A stretch of 34,867 nt of DNA, from NCBI GenBank assembly GCA_017501175.1, contig JAFVXK010000009.1:1-34867 (forward strand). Direction: 5' to 3'. A program made the translations under genes and the position numbers. This DNA comes from Clostridia bacterium (lineage in GTDB: Bacteria > Bacillota_A > Clostridia > Oscillospirales > CAG-272). Positions 22,652 to 31,659 of the stretch are shown one piece after another. Numbering within the stretch: position 1 is the first letter of the stretch; every line of letters begins with the position of its first letter. The notes under the pieces were generated by a model. The model was given only the letters and a program-made list of their open reading frames with translations, did not search any database and was not told the origin of the DNA.

Positions 22652-23740
22652 TCAGAATTTGGTGGGCTTGCTGGTAAGGTATTTTTTAACCATCAAAGCA
22701 ACCTTAAAGGTTACTGCGTGCTCGAACTCGCGAAGGTCGAGTCCCGTGAGCTTTCTTATCTTCTCAAGTCTGTAAACGAGTGTGTTACGGTGAACGAAGA
22801 GCTTTCTTGAGGTTTCGGAAACGTTCAGGTTGTTCTCAAAGAAGCTCTGTACTGTCATAAGGGTTTCTCTGTCAAGCGATTCGAGAGAGCCCTTTTTGAA
22901 TACCTCGCCGAGAAAAATCTCACAAAGGGTGGTCGGGAGCTGATAAATAAGTCTGCCGATGCCGAGGTTCTCGTAGGACATAACGGGCTTTTCTATATCA
23001 AACACCTTGCCAACCTCAAGAGCAATTCTTGCTTCCTTGTATGCTCTTGCGAGGTCCTTGAGGTTTTCAACTATTGAGGATACACCCGAAACTACCTTTG
23101 CCGAATATTCTTTTGCGGCGGAGTTAATAAAGTCAAAGCAGAACTTCTCAACCTGACCGATAGAGGTGCTCTTCGAAATTTCCTTTACTATGACGACGTC
23201 CTGGTCGCTGATATTGATTATGTAGTCGCGGCTCTTGTCGGGGATAAGGCTCATAGCTGCCTCATAAGGCGAGATGCTTATGGGTGTTGTGAATTTTGCA
23301 ACTATGACAACTCTGTAATCGTCTGAGTCAAAATGAAGCTCGGACGACTTTACGTAAATATCGCTCGGAAGAATGTTGTCGAGAATGATGTTTTTTATAA
23401 ACGAGGTCTTGTCATACTTCTCGTCGTACATATCCTTTATATTTCCGAGAGCAATGGCAAGTATCTCTGCCATTTTAAGCGCGTGGCCGTCGTCGCCCTC
23501 GATGAATACTATGCACTCGCTCTTTGCGTTTGCGGAATTGATGAACTTGTAGGTATAACCCTCGTAAACTATCGACTCCGCGGAGTAGGTGAGTTCTTCC
23601 TTTATGCGTTGCTTTGACTCGCCTATTCTGCCAAGCTCGCTGCAAGCGGCAATCATACCGCTCTCGTCGATAACTCCGACGGAGCGTCCGACAGCGTCCT
23701 TCATCTGATATATTACGGTTTGGAATATGCGGTTTGACAT
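22652..23740 (-). CDS. CdaR/PucR-family transcriptional regulator
   Basis: The 362-residue protein ends in a PucR-type helix-turn-helix (residues about 300-355): NNLNVSETSRKLFVHRNTLVYRLEKI and then LTGLDLREFEHAVTF. The middle (about 140-270) matches the degenerate GGDEF-like region of this family, and the N-terminal 110 residues form a PAS/GAF-like or sugar-diacid-type sensory part (VGVIDESGMIAACSELGRIG). Relatives include CdaR (sugar diacids) and PucR (purines); the ligand here is not predictable. It is flanked by its own promoter and a terminator-like repeat and stands alone, so its targets may be elsewhere. Confidence 0.87.
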   Translation of the reverse strand: MSNRIFQTVIYQMKDAVGRSVGVIDESGMIAACSELGRIGESKQRIKEELTYSAESIVYEGYTYKFINSANAKSECIVFIEGDDGHALKMAEILAIALGNIKDMYDEKYDKTSFIKNIILDNILPSDIYVKSSELHFDSDDYRVVIVAKFTTPISISPYEAAMSLIPDKSRDYIINISDQDVVIVKEISKSTSIGQVEKFCFDFINSAAKEYSAKVVSGVSSIVENLKDLARAYKEARIALEVGKVFDIEKPVMSYENLGIGRLIYQLPTTLCEIFLGEVFKKGSLESLDRETLMTVQSFFENNLNVSETSRKLFVHRNTLVYRLEKIRKLTGLDLREFEHAVTFKVALMVKKYLTSKPTKF

Positions 23741-23838
23741 AAAATCCCGTGCCTTTCTTGATTAACACATCAAAATAAAGCGTCGTATCGTGCTTCTGTG
23801 AGAAGAGTACGAAACTTCTTTTGTGAATACTGTACTAT

Positions 23839-23867
23839 ATTCTAACTCATTTTTAGTCATTTTTCAA
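23839..23867 (-). promoter_or_regulatory. Sigma-A promoter of the CdaR-type regulator
   Basis: On the minus strand TTGAAA (23867-23862) and TAGAAT (23844-23839) are 17 bases apart. The leader is about 90 bases. The remaining spacer up to 23984 is AT-rich and has a weak A/T stem (AAAAAAGAG and CTCTTTTTT) that might end rsmE transcription. Confidence 0.7.
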
Positions 23868-23984
23868 TAGTTTTTTGAAAAAAATTTATGTTTTTCACAA
23901 AAAAAGAGTCTAAATTTTGTATATTTTCTCTTTTTTGGCGATAAGTTTTCCAAAAAACACCTTAGACACGGCGGGAATTTTGGT

Positions 23985-24719
23985 TTAAAGCTCAAAAAAG
24001 TACGAAAGAGCAGATAGTGTGTAAATCGGCGCGGTTTCGCATCTTAAAATGCGCGGACCGAGATTAACAGATTTAAGTCCCGCAGCCCTTGCCGCCTCGG
24101 CTTCGTCGGGTGAAAATCCGCCCTCCGAGCCTACTATGACAGAGAAGCTTCGAGCGCGCGAGTTTTCATTAAGGGTGATTTTCAGGGAAGCGGTACCGCT
24201 GCCCTCATAGCAGAAGAGCCCGCACTCCGCTTCTCTGGCAAGCTTCAGCATTTCGGAAAAATGCACAGGCTCGCGCACAATGGGAAGAATTCCTCTTCCG
24301 CACTGCTTTGCCGCCTCCTCGGCTATTCTTGAAAGCCTTGCGGTTTGCTTTTCTATTTTTTCCGCCTTCGGACGCTTTATGCATCTTGAGGATTCGAAGG
24401 GGATTATTTCATAAGCTCCGAGCTCAACCGCCTTTTGAATAATGAGCTCCAGCTTGTCTGATTTCGGATATGCCATGTAAAGTGATATTTTTACGGGCGG
24501 CTCACCGAGAGCTGCGCTGTGAGAGATTATCTCTGCGGTACATTCGTCGTCGCGGATACGGGAAAGGCGGCATTTATATTCCTCTCCCTCGCCGTCAGAC
24601 ACCGTTATCTCGTCGCCGACAGCCATTCTCAGCGAGCGAGCGATGTGTCGGGCGTCGTCACCGACAATAAAAATCTCTTTTTCTCCTATAGCGTGCTTGT
24701 TTACGAAAAATCCCGGCAT
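23985..24719 (-). CDS. rsmE: 16S rRNA m3U1498 methyltransferase
   Basis: RsmE methylates N3 of U1498 in helix 44 of 16S rRNA. The N-terminal PUA-like domain begins MPGFFV and holds DDARHIARSLRMAVGD (21-36). The C-terminal SPOUT domain holds the trefoil-knot AdoMet site: VGSEGGFSPDEAE (196-208) and LGPRILRCETA (220-230); family proteins usually read GPEGG. Length (244) is normal. The ATG lies four bases after the prmA stop with no clear ribosome binding site, so translational coupling is likely; a longer TTG reading overlaps prmA and was not used. Confidence 0.95.
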   Translation of the reverse strand: MPGFFVNKHAIGEKEIFIVGDDARHIARSLRMAVGDEITVSDGEGEEYKCRLSRIRDDECTAEIISHSAALGEPPVKISLYMAYPKSDKLELIIQKAVELGAYEIIPFESSRCIKRPKAEKIEKQTARLSRIAEEAAKQCGRGILPIVREPVHFSEMLKLAREAECGLFCYEGSGTASLKITLNENSRARSFSVIVGSEGGFSPDEAEAARAAGLKSVNLGPRILRCETAPIYTLSALSYFFEL

Positions 24720-24723
24720 AATA

Positions 24724-25641
24724 TCAGGAGCGTCTTGCCATAATTGCAAGCCAATCGTTCTCCTGCTCCTCTCGTATAATTGTAAATCCGTTTGCCTTGA
24801 CAGCCTCTCTTACCTCATCGGCTCTTGGTGCTATTATGCCCGAGAGGATAAGCGGAGCTCCCTCGTTAAGATAGTTGGGGATATCAGGCATCATTCTTAT
24901 TATAATATCAGCGACGATGTTGGCAACGCAGAAGTCGTATTTTCCGCCCGAAAGGTCAACGCCTGCAAGAAGGTCGGATACTCCAACGGTTATGTTGTCG
25001 CACCCGCCGTCTTTTGCGTTCTCTTTCGCAACCTTCACTGCGACGGGGTCTATGTCATAGGCGTTGCAGGAGCGCGCGCCAAGCTTTGAGGCGCAAATTG
25101 AGAGTATTCCCGAGCCTGTTCCCACGTCAAGAACACGTTCGCCGCCACGTAGCTCGTCCTGCATTATCCTCATAACGAGCCTTGTAGTTTCGTGAGTTCC
25201 CGTGCCGAATGCCATGCCGGGGTCCATTCTGATTATTATTTCGCCCTCGCGCGCGTCGTACTTTTCCCACGCGGGAACTATGGTTACCCGTCCGAGAGGG
25301 ATAGGCTTGTAGTATTGCTTCCAGCTTTCCGCCCAGTCGTCCTCGTTCATGCCTTCGAGCGCAATCTCGCCCTCAACGCCAAGAGCCGAAAGTCTGGTTT
25401 CTACATATTCCTTATATTCGACAACGCTTTTATCCTCGGGAACGAAAAGAGAAACTCTGACCGTGTCCCTGTCTGCGTTCAAGATGCTGTCATCTACGAG
25501 CTCTCCGTACATTCCCGAGAATGAAAAGTCGCTGTAATCCTCTATCATCAGCCCGTTGTCGAGCATACTCATAACCGCTGTTATGCTCTCAAGGTCAGAA
25601 GTCTTTGCGCTGACGGTCAGCTTAGTCCAATTTCCTGCCAT
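24724..25641 (-). CDS. prmA: Ribosomal protein L11 methyltransferase
   Basis: PrmA trimethylates ribosomal protein L11. The N-terminal substrate-binding domain (1-100) is followed by the linker NEDDWAESWKQYYKP (99-113), a family hallmark, and the methyltransferase core with DPGMAFGTGTHETT (140-153) and motif I LDVGTGSGILS (171-181), then NIVADIIIRM. Length (305) is normal. AGAGGA precedes ATG 25641. The start overlaps the end of ribF by 25 bases, and rsmE starts four bases after its stop, giving a compact ribF-prmA-rsmE operon. Confidence 0.96.
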   Translation of the reverse strand: MAGNWTKLTVSAKTSDLESITAVMSMLDNGLMIEDYSDFSFSGMYGELVDDSILNADRDTVRVSLFVPEDKSVVEYKEYVETRLSALGVEGEIALEGMNEDDWAESWKQYYKPIPLGRVTIVPAWEKYDAREGEIIIRMDPGMAFGTGTHETTRLVMRIMQDELRGGERVLDVGTGSGILSICASKLGARSCNAYDIDPVAVKVAKENAKDGGCDNITVGVSDLLAGVDLSGGKYDFCVANIVADIIIRMMPDIPNYLNEGAPLILSGIIAPRADEVREAVKANGFTIIREEQENDWLAIMARRS

Positions 25642-26555
25642 AAGTCCTCTTCGTTCTCCGTTATTGCTTTGGTTTTGTCAACTTTTATTTGCATTTTCAG
25701 CTCGTCCTGCGAGCTAAACTGCCGTTCCTCGCGCAAAAATCCAAGAAAATACAGGCGAACACTCTCGCCGTAAATATCTCCCGAAAAATCGGCAATATTT
25801 GCTTCTATGTGATATTCTCTTTTATCGAAGGTAGGGCAGACACCGACGTTTGTTACGGCGTGATAGAGCTTGCCCAAAACGAGAGCTGCACATCTGTAAA
25901 CGCCCTGCTTTAATTTAACACGCCCCGACACGTCGGAAAAATTCAAAGTGGGGAAGCCCAGTGTTTTTCCCACCCCGTTTCCATGTGAAACCCTGCCCGA
26001 TACGAAATACGGACAGCCGAGCGCTTTGCGCGCCTCTTCCACCCTGCCGTCCGACAGAAATCCGCGTATCATCGATGAGGAAAGCGGCTCTTTGCCGTAG
26101 AGATAGGGGTCTTTTATCAGCGCATCACCGCCAAGCGCTCGCATATATCTGCAAAGGTCGTCGGCGTTTGATGAAGCGCGGCTTCCAAATCTGAAATTGT
26201 AGCCTGCAACAACTCGGGAAGCCCCGATATCACGCGCGATTACTTGGCTGACGAATTCCTCGCCCGTCATGGACGCAACCTCTCCGAAATCACAAACTAC
26301 GGCAAAATCCACGCCGAGCTTTTCTATGAGCGAAAGCTTGTCGTCTGTGTCGTAAAGACGCGCAATTCCGGATTTTATTGAGGATTCCGACGCAAACGTC
26401 ACAACACCCGAGGCTATGCCAAGACGGTTTGCCTCGTCCTTTGCCGCGAGAATGAGCTCTCTGTGGGCGAGATGTACTCCGTCGAAAAATCCAATGGCTA
26501 CGGCGCAGTCGTCTATGGGCAGACGCTCACCGAGGCTATAATTATATATCTTCAT
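25617..26555 (-). CDS. ribF: Bifunctional riboflavin kinase/FAD synthetase
   Basis: RibF makes FMN and FAD from riboflavin. The N-terminal nucleotidyltransferase domain holds GFFDGVHLAH (22-31) and LSSSMIR (158-164). The C-terminal flavokinase domain holds VSGRVSHGNGVGKTLGFPT (185-203) and a helical end (FSSQDELKMQIKVD). Length (312) is normal. AAAGGAGA precedes the ATG, and a perfect sigma-A promoter lies just upstream. It heads the operon with prmA and rsmE; no FMN riboswitch is visible in the short leader. Confidence 0.96.
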   Translation of the reverse strand: MKIYNYSLGERLPIDDCAVAIGFFDGVHLAHRELILAAKDEANRLGIASGVVTFASESSIKSGIARLYDTDDKLSLIEKLGVDFAVVCDFGEVASMTGEEFVSQVIARDIGASRVVAGYNFRFGSRASSNADDLCRYMRALGGDALIKDPYLYGKEPLSSSMIRGFLSDGRVEEARKALGCPYFVSGRVSHGNGVGKTLGFPTLNFSDVSGRVKLKQGVYRCAALVLGKLYHAVTNVGVCPTFDKREYHIEANIADFSGDIYGESVRLYFLGFLREERQFSSQDELKMQIKVDKTKAITENEEDLWQEIGLS

Positions 26556-26585
26556 ACGCCGTCTCCTTTCAGTAATTTATTAATA

Positions 26586-26614
26586 ATTATACATCTAAAT
26601 TAAAAAAATGTCAA
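26586..26614 (-). promoter_or_regulatory. Consensus sigma-A promoter of ribF-prmA-rsmE
   Basis: On the minus strand TTGACA (26614-26609) and TATAAT (26591-26586) are 17 bases apart, a perfect match. It is divergent from the MFS promoter 28 bases away. Confidence 0.9.
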
Positions 26615-26641
26615 TAATAAGTAGTATAAAATAAACCTTTG

Positions 26642-26670
26642 TTGACAAATCTGTCGGTTTATGGTAAAAT
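26642..26670 (+). promoter_or_regulatory. Sigma-A promoter of the MFS-GDPD operon, extended -10
   Basis: TTGACA (26642-26647) and TAAAAT (26665-26670) are 17 bases apart, and TGG precedes the -10. Confidence 0.87.
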
Positions 26671-26706
26671 AAACAAGTAACATATGAATTTACGAAAGGA
26701 AAGATT

Positions 26707-28194
26707 ATGAAGCTCAACTATAAAAGAACAATACTTGTCGGCTTTGCCTTTTTTCTTATAAGCGCATTCTGGCAGGCATACGACGCAATAATTCCTTTGG
26801 CATTAAATTATCAGTACGGTCTTCCGGATACCCTTTCGGGTGTAGTAATGTCGCTCGACAATGTTCTTGCGGTATTTATGCTTCCTATTTTCGGAGCGAT
26901 TTCTGATAAGGTAATGACAAAATTCGGAAGAAGAACGCCCTTTATCGTAATAGGCGCAATTGCTGCGATTTTATCCTTCATTGCGCTCACCTTTGTGAAC
27001 GGTATTCAGCTTAATGCTCTTGCAGAGGCGGGAATAGTTGACGAATATAAAGCCGCTCTTGCGACGTTTAACGAGATAAAGGAAAGCGGAGTCGGTGTTG
27101 AAGCGGCTGAAAAGGCATTCAACGCTATCAAGGAGAACCTTCAAGCGCGCTCGCTTGAAATAACGCTTGGCAACGTGTGGCCACTCGTCGGCTTCCTCGG
27201 TATGCTTCTCGTCGTGCTTGTTTCTATGGCTACCTTCCGTTCACCCGCAGTCGCGCTTATGCCCGACGTTACCGTAAAGCCTCTGCGCTCGAAGGCAAAC
27301 GCTATAATCAACCTTATGGGCACTGCGGGCGGAATTATCATTCTTGCGCTTAGTAGCTTTACTGGTATGTCGAGCAAGCTTTATTCTCATTACGTCGGTT
27401 ACGTAGCGCTCGTTTGCGCCGTAATGCTCGGCGGCCTTATCACCTTCATTTTCACCGTCAAGGAGAAAAAATGGGCCGAAGAGATGGAGAGCAAGTCGCT
27501 TGAGCTTGGACTTGAAGAAAAAGCTCCTGAGATAGAAGCGGACGCAGATAAACGCGCGCTTTCAAGGCCTGAGCTTAAGTCCTTGATTTTAATTCTCGCG
27601 TCGGTTGCTCTTTGGTACATTGGATACAACTCCATTACCAGCAAATACACCGTTTACGCGGTGTCGGTTCTTAACGTTGACTACGGTCTTACTCTTATTG
27701 TTGCTCAGGCGGCGGCAATAGTGTCGTATATTCCCGTCGGCATTCTTGCATCTAAATTCGGAAGAAGAAAAACCATTCTCGCGGGCATTTTGATGCTTGC
27801 AACGGCATTCTTCGTAGGTAACTTTATCGGCCCCGGCGTCAATAAGCTTATTATGTATCCCATATTTGCGCTTGCGGGTATTGGCTGGGCTACGATAAAC
27901 GTAAACTCCTTCCCGATGGTAGTTGAGCTTGCACGCGGCGGTGACGTAGGAAAGTATACGGGATATTATTACACCGCGTCTATGGCGGCACAGATAGTTG
28001 CTCCTATACTTTCGGGAATCCTTTACGATTTATTTGAAATTTCGTTCCCGAACATGGGTATGAGAATAGTCTTCTTCGCGTTCGGAACTATCTTCGTATT
28101 TGCTTCCTTCGTAACAATGCTATTCGTTAAGCACGGAGATGCAAAGCCTACGGCAAAATCGGTTGCCCTAGACGGCCTCGGAGGTGACGATTGA
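26707..28194 (+). CDS. MFS transporter, sugar:cation symporter-like
   Basis: The 495-residue membrane protein has about 12 hydrophobic segments and the MFS loop motif twice: DKVMTKFGRRTPFI (67-80) and SKFGRRKTIL in the loop of the second half. RSPAVALMPDVTVKPLRSKANAI (178-200) is like the sugar:cation symporters of the GPH/SLC45 type. An extra stretch of about 55 residues (99-155), helical and charged, lies between TM3 and TM4, and a second charged loop separates the halves (about 255-290). AAAGGA precedes the ATG. The GDPD gene overlaps its stop, so the substrate may be linked to glycerophosphodiesters or sugars, but this is not shown. Confidence 0.87.
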   Translation: MKLNYKRTILVGFAFFLISAFWQAYDAIIPLALNYQYGLPDTLSGVVMSLDNVLAVFMLPIFGAISDKVMTKFGRRTPFIVIGAIAAILSFIALTFVNGIQLNALAEAGIVDEYKAALATFNEIKESGVGVEAAEKAFNAIKENLQARSLEITLGNVWPLVGFLGMLLVVLVSMATFRSPAVALMPDVTVKPLRSKANAIINLMGTAGGIIILALSSFTGMSSKLYSHYVGYVALVCAVMLGGLITFIFTVKEKKWAEEMESKSLELGLEEKAPEIEADADKRALSRPELKSLILILASVALWYIGYNSITSKYTVYAVSVLNVDYGLTLIVAQAAAIVSYIPVGILASKFGRRKTILAGILMLATAFFVGNFIGPGVNKLIMYPIFALAGIGWATINVNSFPMVVELARGGDVGKYTGYYYTASMAAQIVAPILSGILYDLFEISFPNMGMRIVFFAFGTIFVFASFVTMLFVKHGDAKPTAKSVALDGLGGDD

Positions 28195-29072
28195 TGCCCC
28201 ATGAGATATTTCTCGCGGTATCGCTGTCACTTATCGGTGCGGTAGCCCTTGCGCTTGTCATATATCTTCTCCTTATCAGGACTAAAAGAGAGGGCGAGAT
28301 TATGAGAGCCTATCGGGGCGTGAGCTTTGCTCACAGGGGACTTCACGGCGAGGGAAGAGCGGAAAACTCGCTCTCGGCGTTTTCGGCAGCAGCCGAGGAG
28401 GGCTTTGGAATAGAGCTTGACGTGAGGCTCTCGAAGGACGGGAAATTGGTCGTTTTTCACGACGATACCCTAACCCGTGTTGCAGGAATTGATGAAAGAG
28501 TTGATGCGAAGACGCTGGAGGAGCTCAGAAAATGTCGCCTTTCGGGGACAAACGACACGATTCCCACCTTTCGCGAGGTTTTGGAGCTCATAGACGGCAG
28601 AGTTCCGCTCCTTATAGAAATAAAGGAGGATGCAGGAAACAGCCGCGTTACCGAAACGCTTGTCGAGGAGCTTCGAGGCTATAACGGCCCTTATATCGTT
28701 GAATCCTTTAACCCGCTTTCGCTGAAAGCCTTCAGACGACAGAGGCGTGACGTGCCGATTGGCATACTTTCTCAGCACTTTTGCAGAAGAGAGGAATATC
28801 GCGGGAAAATCCTTTATTTCGTTTTGCAAAATATGCTTCTCAACTTCCTTTCCGCGCCCGATTTCGTAGCCTATGACCACACCGACGCGAATATGCCGTC
28901 GCTTAAGCTCGCAAGAGCTGTGTTTGGCACGCCTGCTGTTGCGTGGACGGTAAGACGCGAGGAAGAGGAGATGGCGGCAAGAGCTGCAGGCTTTGGCTCT
29001 GTTATCTTTGAGGGATACCTTCCCAAAGAGGGAAGGGCGCGTACCTGCGACCTACCGAGATATGTAAACTAA
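28194..29072 (+). CDS. Glycerophosphodiester phosphodiesterase, membrane-anchored
   Basis: GDPD enzymes split glycerophosphodiesters to glycerol-3-phosphate and an alcohol. One N-terminal membrane helix (5-28) precedes the TIM barrel, which has HRG (H47, R48), AEN (56-58), ELDV with E74 and D76, and FHDD (88-91; H89). LLIEIK and the YNGPYIVESFNPLSL segment complete the site. Length is 292 residues. The ATG shares one base with the MFS stop (TGATG), and GGAGG lies in the MFS end, so translation is coupled. Whether the catalytic domain faces out or in cannot be told. Confidence 0.92.
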   Translation: MPHEIFLAVSLSLIGAVALALVIYLLLIRTKREGEIMRAYRGVSFAHRGLHGEGRAENSLSAFSAAAEEGFGIELDVRLSKDGKLVVFHDDTLTRVAGIDERVDAKTLEELRKCRLSGTNDTIPTFREVLELIDGRVPLLIEIKEDAGNSRVTETLVEELRGYNGPYIVESFNPLSLKAFRRQRRDVPIGILSQHFCRREEYRGKILYFVLQNMLLNFLSAPDFVAYDHTDANMPSLKLARAVFGTPAVAWTVRREEEEMAARAAGFGSVIFEGYLPKEGRARTCDLPRYVN

Positions 29073-29093
29073 ACATTACAAAACAAGGCTAAA

Positions 29094-29116
29094 ACGGGGT
29101 GGAAAATCCACCCCGT
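29094..29116 (+). terminator. Intercistronic hairpin without a T run
   Basis: A perfect 10-bp GC-rich stem (29094-29103 and 29107-29116) with loop AAA is followed by GTCAAATA rather than T residues. It may slow polymerase or protect mRNA, or act as a weak terminator; no separate promoter was seen for the downstream methyltransferase. Confidence 0.5.
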
Positions 29117-29145
29117 GTCAAATAATATCGAAAAACGGAGTACAT

Positions 29146-30264
29146 ATGAAATTACAGCTTGTCGCAACCTGCCTTTTCGGGCTTGAGCATTTGCTCGGAG
29201 AGGAAATCGACGCACTCGGCTATGAGAGAATATCAACAATAGACGGCAGAGTTACCTTTCTTGGCGACGAGGAGGCGGTTGCGCTTTCCAACGTATTTTT
29301 GCGCTATGCCGAAAGAGTTTTTATTAAGGTCGGTTCTTTCAGAGCAGAGAGCTTTGAGGAGCTTTTTGAGGGAGTAAGAGCACTCCCGTGGTCACAGTTT
29401 ATAGGAAAGCTTGATGCGTTTCCCGTAAAGGGACACTCGATAAAATCCCAGCTTCACTCCATTCCCGACTGTCAGGCAATAATCAAAAAGGCGATAGTTA
29501 AAAACCTCGCGGAGATTTATGGCATTGAACGTTTCTCCGAGGAGGGCGTCAAGTATCAGGTGGAGTTCTTCATTTTGAATGACGAGGCGACCCTGATGAT
29601 AGACACATCGGGTGTGCCGCTGCATAAACGCGGCTACCGCAAGGAGTCAAACGCTGCGCCGATACGCGAAACGCTTGCAGCGGCAATAGCAAAGACCTCG
29701 CGTCCGCGAGAAGAGGTGCTTCTTTGGGACCCGATGTGCGGAAGCGGCACTATTGCGATAGAGGCGGCAATGATAATGCGTAACATAGCGCCGGGCGTGA
29801 ACCGCGAATTTGCCGCAGAAAAATTCGCATTTATTGATAAATCCCATTGGAAATGCGCGCGCGAGGAAGCTCGTGACGGTGAGGTCAAGAGTAATTTTGA
29901 GGTATTTGCCTCGGATATACACGAGCCGTCGGTTGCTCTTACCGTCAGAAATGCGAAAGCGGCGGGAGTTGCCGACACCGTAAAGGCGTTCTCTCACGAT
30001 GCGAGGAAAATCTCCGCGCCGGGAAGACGCGCAACGATAGTAACAAATCCCCCGTACGGAGAAAGACTTGGTACAGTTGCCGAGGCGGAGCGCCTTTACC
30101 GAGAGCTTGGCGCGCATTTTCGCTCGCTGTCACCGTGGCAGGTTTATATAATAACCTCTCACCCCGCCTTTGAGCGCTTTTACGGCGCTCGCGCTGACAA
30201 GGTGCGCAAGCTTTATAACGGTATGCTTCCTTGTTATCTTTACCAGTATTTTAAGCGGCACTGA
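29146..30264 (+). CDS. THUMP-domain rRNA methyltransferase, RlmL/YpsC-like
   Basis: The enzyme should form N2-methylguanosine in rRNA (RlmL family; B. subtilis YpsC is the Firmicute counterpart). Residues about 45-155 form the THUMP RNA-binding domain, ending DTSGVPLHKRGYR. The Rossmann domain has motif I DPMCGSGTIAIEAA (195-208) and motif IV NPPYGERL (301-308), typical of N2-guanine methylation. Length (372) agrees with Firmicute single-domain versions, which lack the RlmK half of E. coli RlmKL. CGGAG precedes the ATG. It follows the GDPD gene on the same strand after a hairpin. Confidence 0.92.
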   Translation: MKLQLVATCLFGLEHLLGEEIDALGYERISTIDGRVTFLGDEEAVALSNVFLRYAERVFIKVGSFRAESFEELFEGVRALPWSQFIGKLDAFPVKGHSIKSQLHSIPDCQAIIKKAIVKNLAEIYGIERFSEEGVKYQVEFFILNDEATLMIDTSGVPLHKRGYRKESNAAPIRETLAAAIAKTSRPREEVLLWDPMCGSGTIAIEAAMIMRNIAPGVNREFAAEKFAFIDKSHWKCAREEARDGEVKSNFEVFASDIHEPSVALTVRNAKAAGVADTVKAFSHDARKISAPGRRATIVTNPPYGERLGTVAEAERLYRELGAHFRSLSPWQVYIITSHPAFERFYGARADKVRKLYNGMLPCYLYQYFKRH

Positions 30265-30316
30265 GAGCCGTTTGTCAAAAAATTCAAAATCTTTTCCTCA
30301 TAAAACGCAAAAGGGG

Positions 30317-30345
30317 TTGATTTTTGAGTCGGCATGATGTATAAT
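30317..30345 (+). promoter_or_regulatory. Sigma-A promoter of the Wzz-like gene
   Basis: TTGATT (30317-30322) and TATAAT (30340-30345) are 17 bases apart. The leader is about 45 bases. Confidence 0.78.
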
Positions 30346-30397
30346 ATTAAATACGAACATATTTGGCAATTCGTTTTGCTCAAGCAAAGGAGCTTTT

Positions 30398-31615
30398 ATG
30401 CAGGAAATTACCTTAAAAGAAATTTATAACACGCTCGCACCGAAATTCAAGGTGCTTTTGATTATTCTTCTTATCGGAGCTGTCGTAGGCGGCTGCATCG
30501 GCGCTGCGAGGACGTTTTCCTCGATGACCTACGGCACTACGATTGAATTCTACGTCAATCCCAAGAGAAGCGATGACGGCGGTAACAATCAGAGCCAGTT
30601 TGGCGTGTACGGCGCATACGGTTGGCACGTTATGGATAATATGACGAAGCTTCTTGCTTCGGAGAGCTTCGCCGAGGATATGCTTCTTGACGATGATGGC
30701 CTGCCTATTGAAACCGTGCTTAATAGCGAAAGCGACAGAACGGAAATCGACAGGCTTATAGCCGAGGCAAGAGGTCCTATCCAAGAAGCTAAGGACGCCG
30801 AGATCGCTGTAGAAGAGAAGACTGAGATCGTGAACGAGAAAAAGCTCGCCTACACCACGGCGTCAAGCGCGGCAAACAAGGCTAACAGCAAGTATCTTTC
30901 TCTCGTTTCAGCCAAGGCGTCAGAGGATGAGATAAGCGATGCAAAGGCCGATTCCGAGGAGGCTCTTGCGGCAGAGAAGCAGGCAAAGCTTGATTATGAT
31001 GCGGCAGAGCAGGAAAAGGTATTAGTAGAGCAAGACGCAAAGCAGAAGAAGGACGATGCTCAGAAAAAGATTAAGGCGGTTTTGGATTGTTTGAGACAGT
31101 CGGAGGTTTACGTTGACTTCATTAAACTGATAGGTGACTCTGTAAGCTATTCCTTCTATAACGATAGAGATATGCAAGCTAGCAACACCGAGTCCTTGGC
31201 AAAGAGCTTTATCTACGTCACGATTTCAACTCCCAACGACGAAAAGGTAGCGAAGTTCATATATGAAAGAATCAACGAGGTTCTTCCGAGATTCGTTGAG
31301 GCTAACATGGCAGTTCCCTCGGGATACGTCGGCACTAACTGCCAGAGAATAACAAGACTCGATGATATAAGACGCACCGGTACCTGCGAGCTTTTGAGCG
31401 AAACGGTTAAATATGCCGCTCTCCTCGGCTTCGTTGCGCTGGTTCTTTCTATGGTGGTTGTCGTTTTCGTTGATAGATTTAAGAAATGGAAGGCTATGAA
31501 CAAGAGCGCGCAGGGCGAGGAGCTCAACACCTCGGACGTTTCCTTGGGGGACGGCACAGTAATATCGACGAGCGAGCCGAGCGTAAGAGATGAAAACACT
31601 CCGGAATGGCAATAA
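30398..31615 (+). CDS. Wzz-like membrane protein with a long coiled coil
   Basis: The 405-residue protein has the topology of polysaccharide chain-length determinants: TM1 at 18-36, a large extracytoplasmic part, TM2 at 338-358 and a short cytoplasmic tail with no kinase. Residues about 120-232 form a charged, Ala/Lys/Glu-rich coiled coil. TTIEFYVNPK (47-56) after TM1 is a Wzz-like beta segment, and the region before TM2 lacks the clear Pro-rich motif of classical Wzz. AAAGGAG precedes the ATG. It has its own promoter and terminator, and no glycosyltransferase, flippase or tyrosine kinase gene is adjacent, so its partner is elsewhere. A different envelope-spanning role cannot be excluded. Confidence 0.7.
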   Translation: MQEITLKEIYNTLAPKFKVLLIILLIGAVVGGCIGAARTFSSMTYGTTIEFYVNPKRSDDGGNNQSQFGVYGAYGWHVMDNMTKLLASESFAEDMLLDDDGLPIETVLNSESDRTEIDRLIAEARGPIQEAKDAEIAVEEKTEIVNEKKLAYTTASSAANKANSKYLSLVSAKASEDEISDAKADSEEALAAEKQAKLDYDAAEQEKVLVEQDAKQKKDDAQKKIKAVLDCLRQSEVYVDFIKLIGDSVSYSFYNDRDMQASNTESLAKSFIYVTISTPNDEKVAKFIYERINEVLPRFVEANMAVPSGYVGTNCQRITRLDDIRRTGTCELLSETVKYAALLGFVALVLSMVVVVFVDRFKKWKAMNKSAQGEELNTSDVSLGDGTVISTSEPSVRDENTPEWQ

Positions 31616-31659
31616 GCCACATACCGTGTTAAATTTTGAGCACAATTAACTAAAAACCA

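Noticed and set aside
23870..23984. Possible terminator or small RNA in the AT-rich spacer between rsmE and the CdaR-type regulator
   Set aside because: Only a weak A/T stem with a 19-base loop is present; not strong enough to list as a separate feature.
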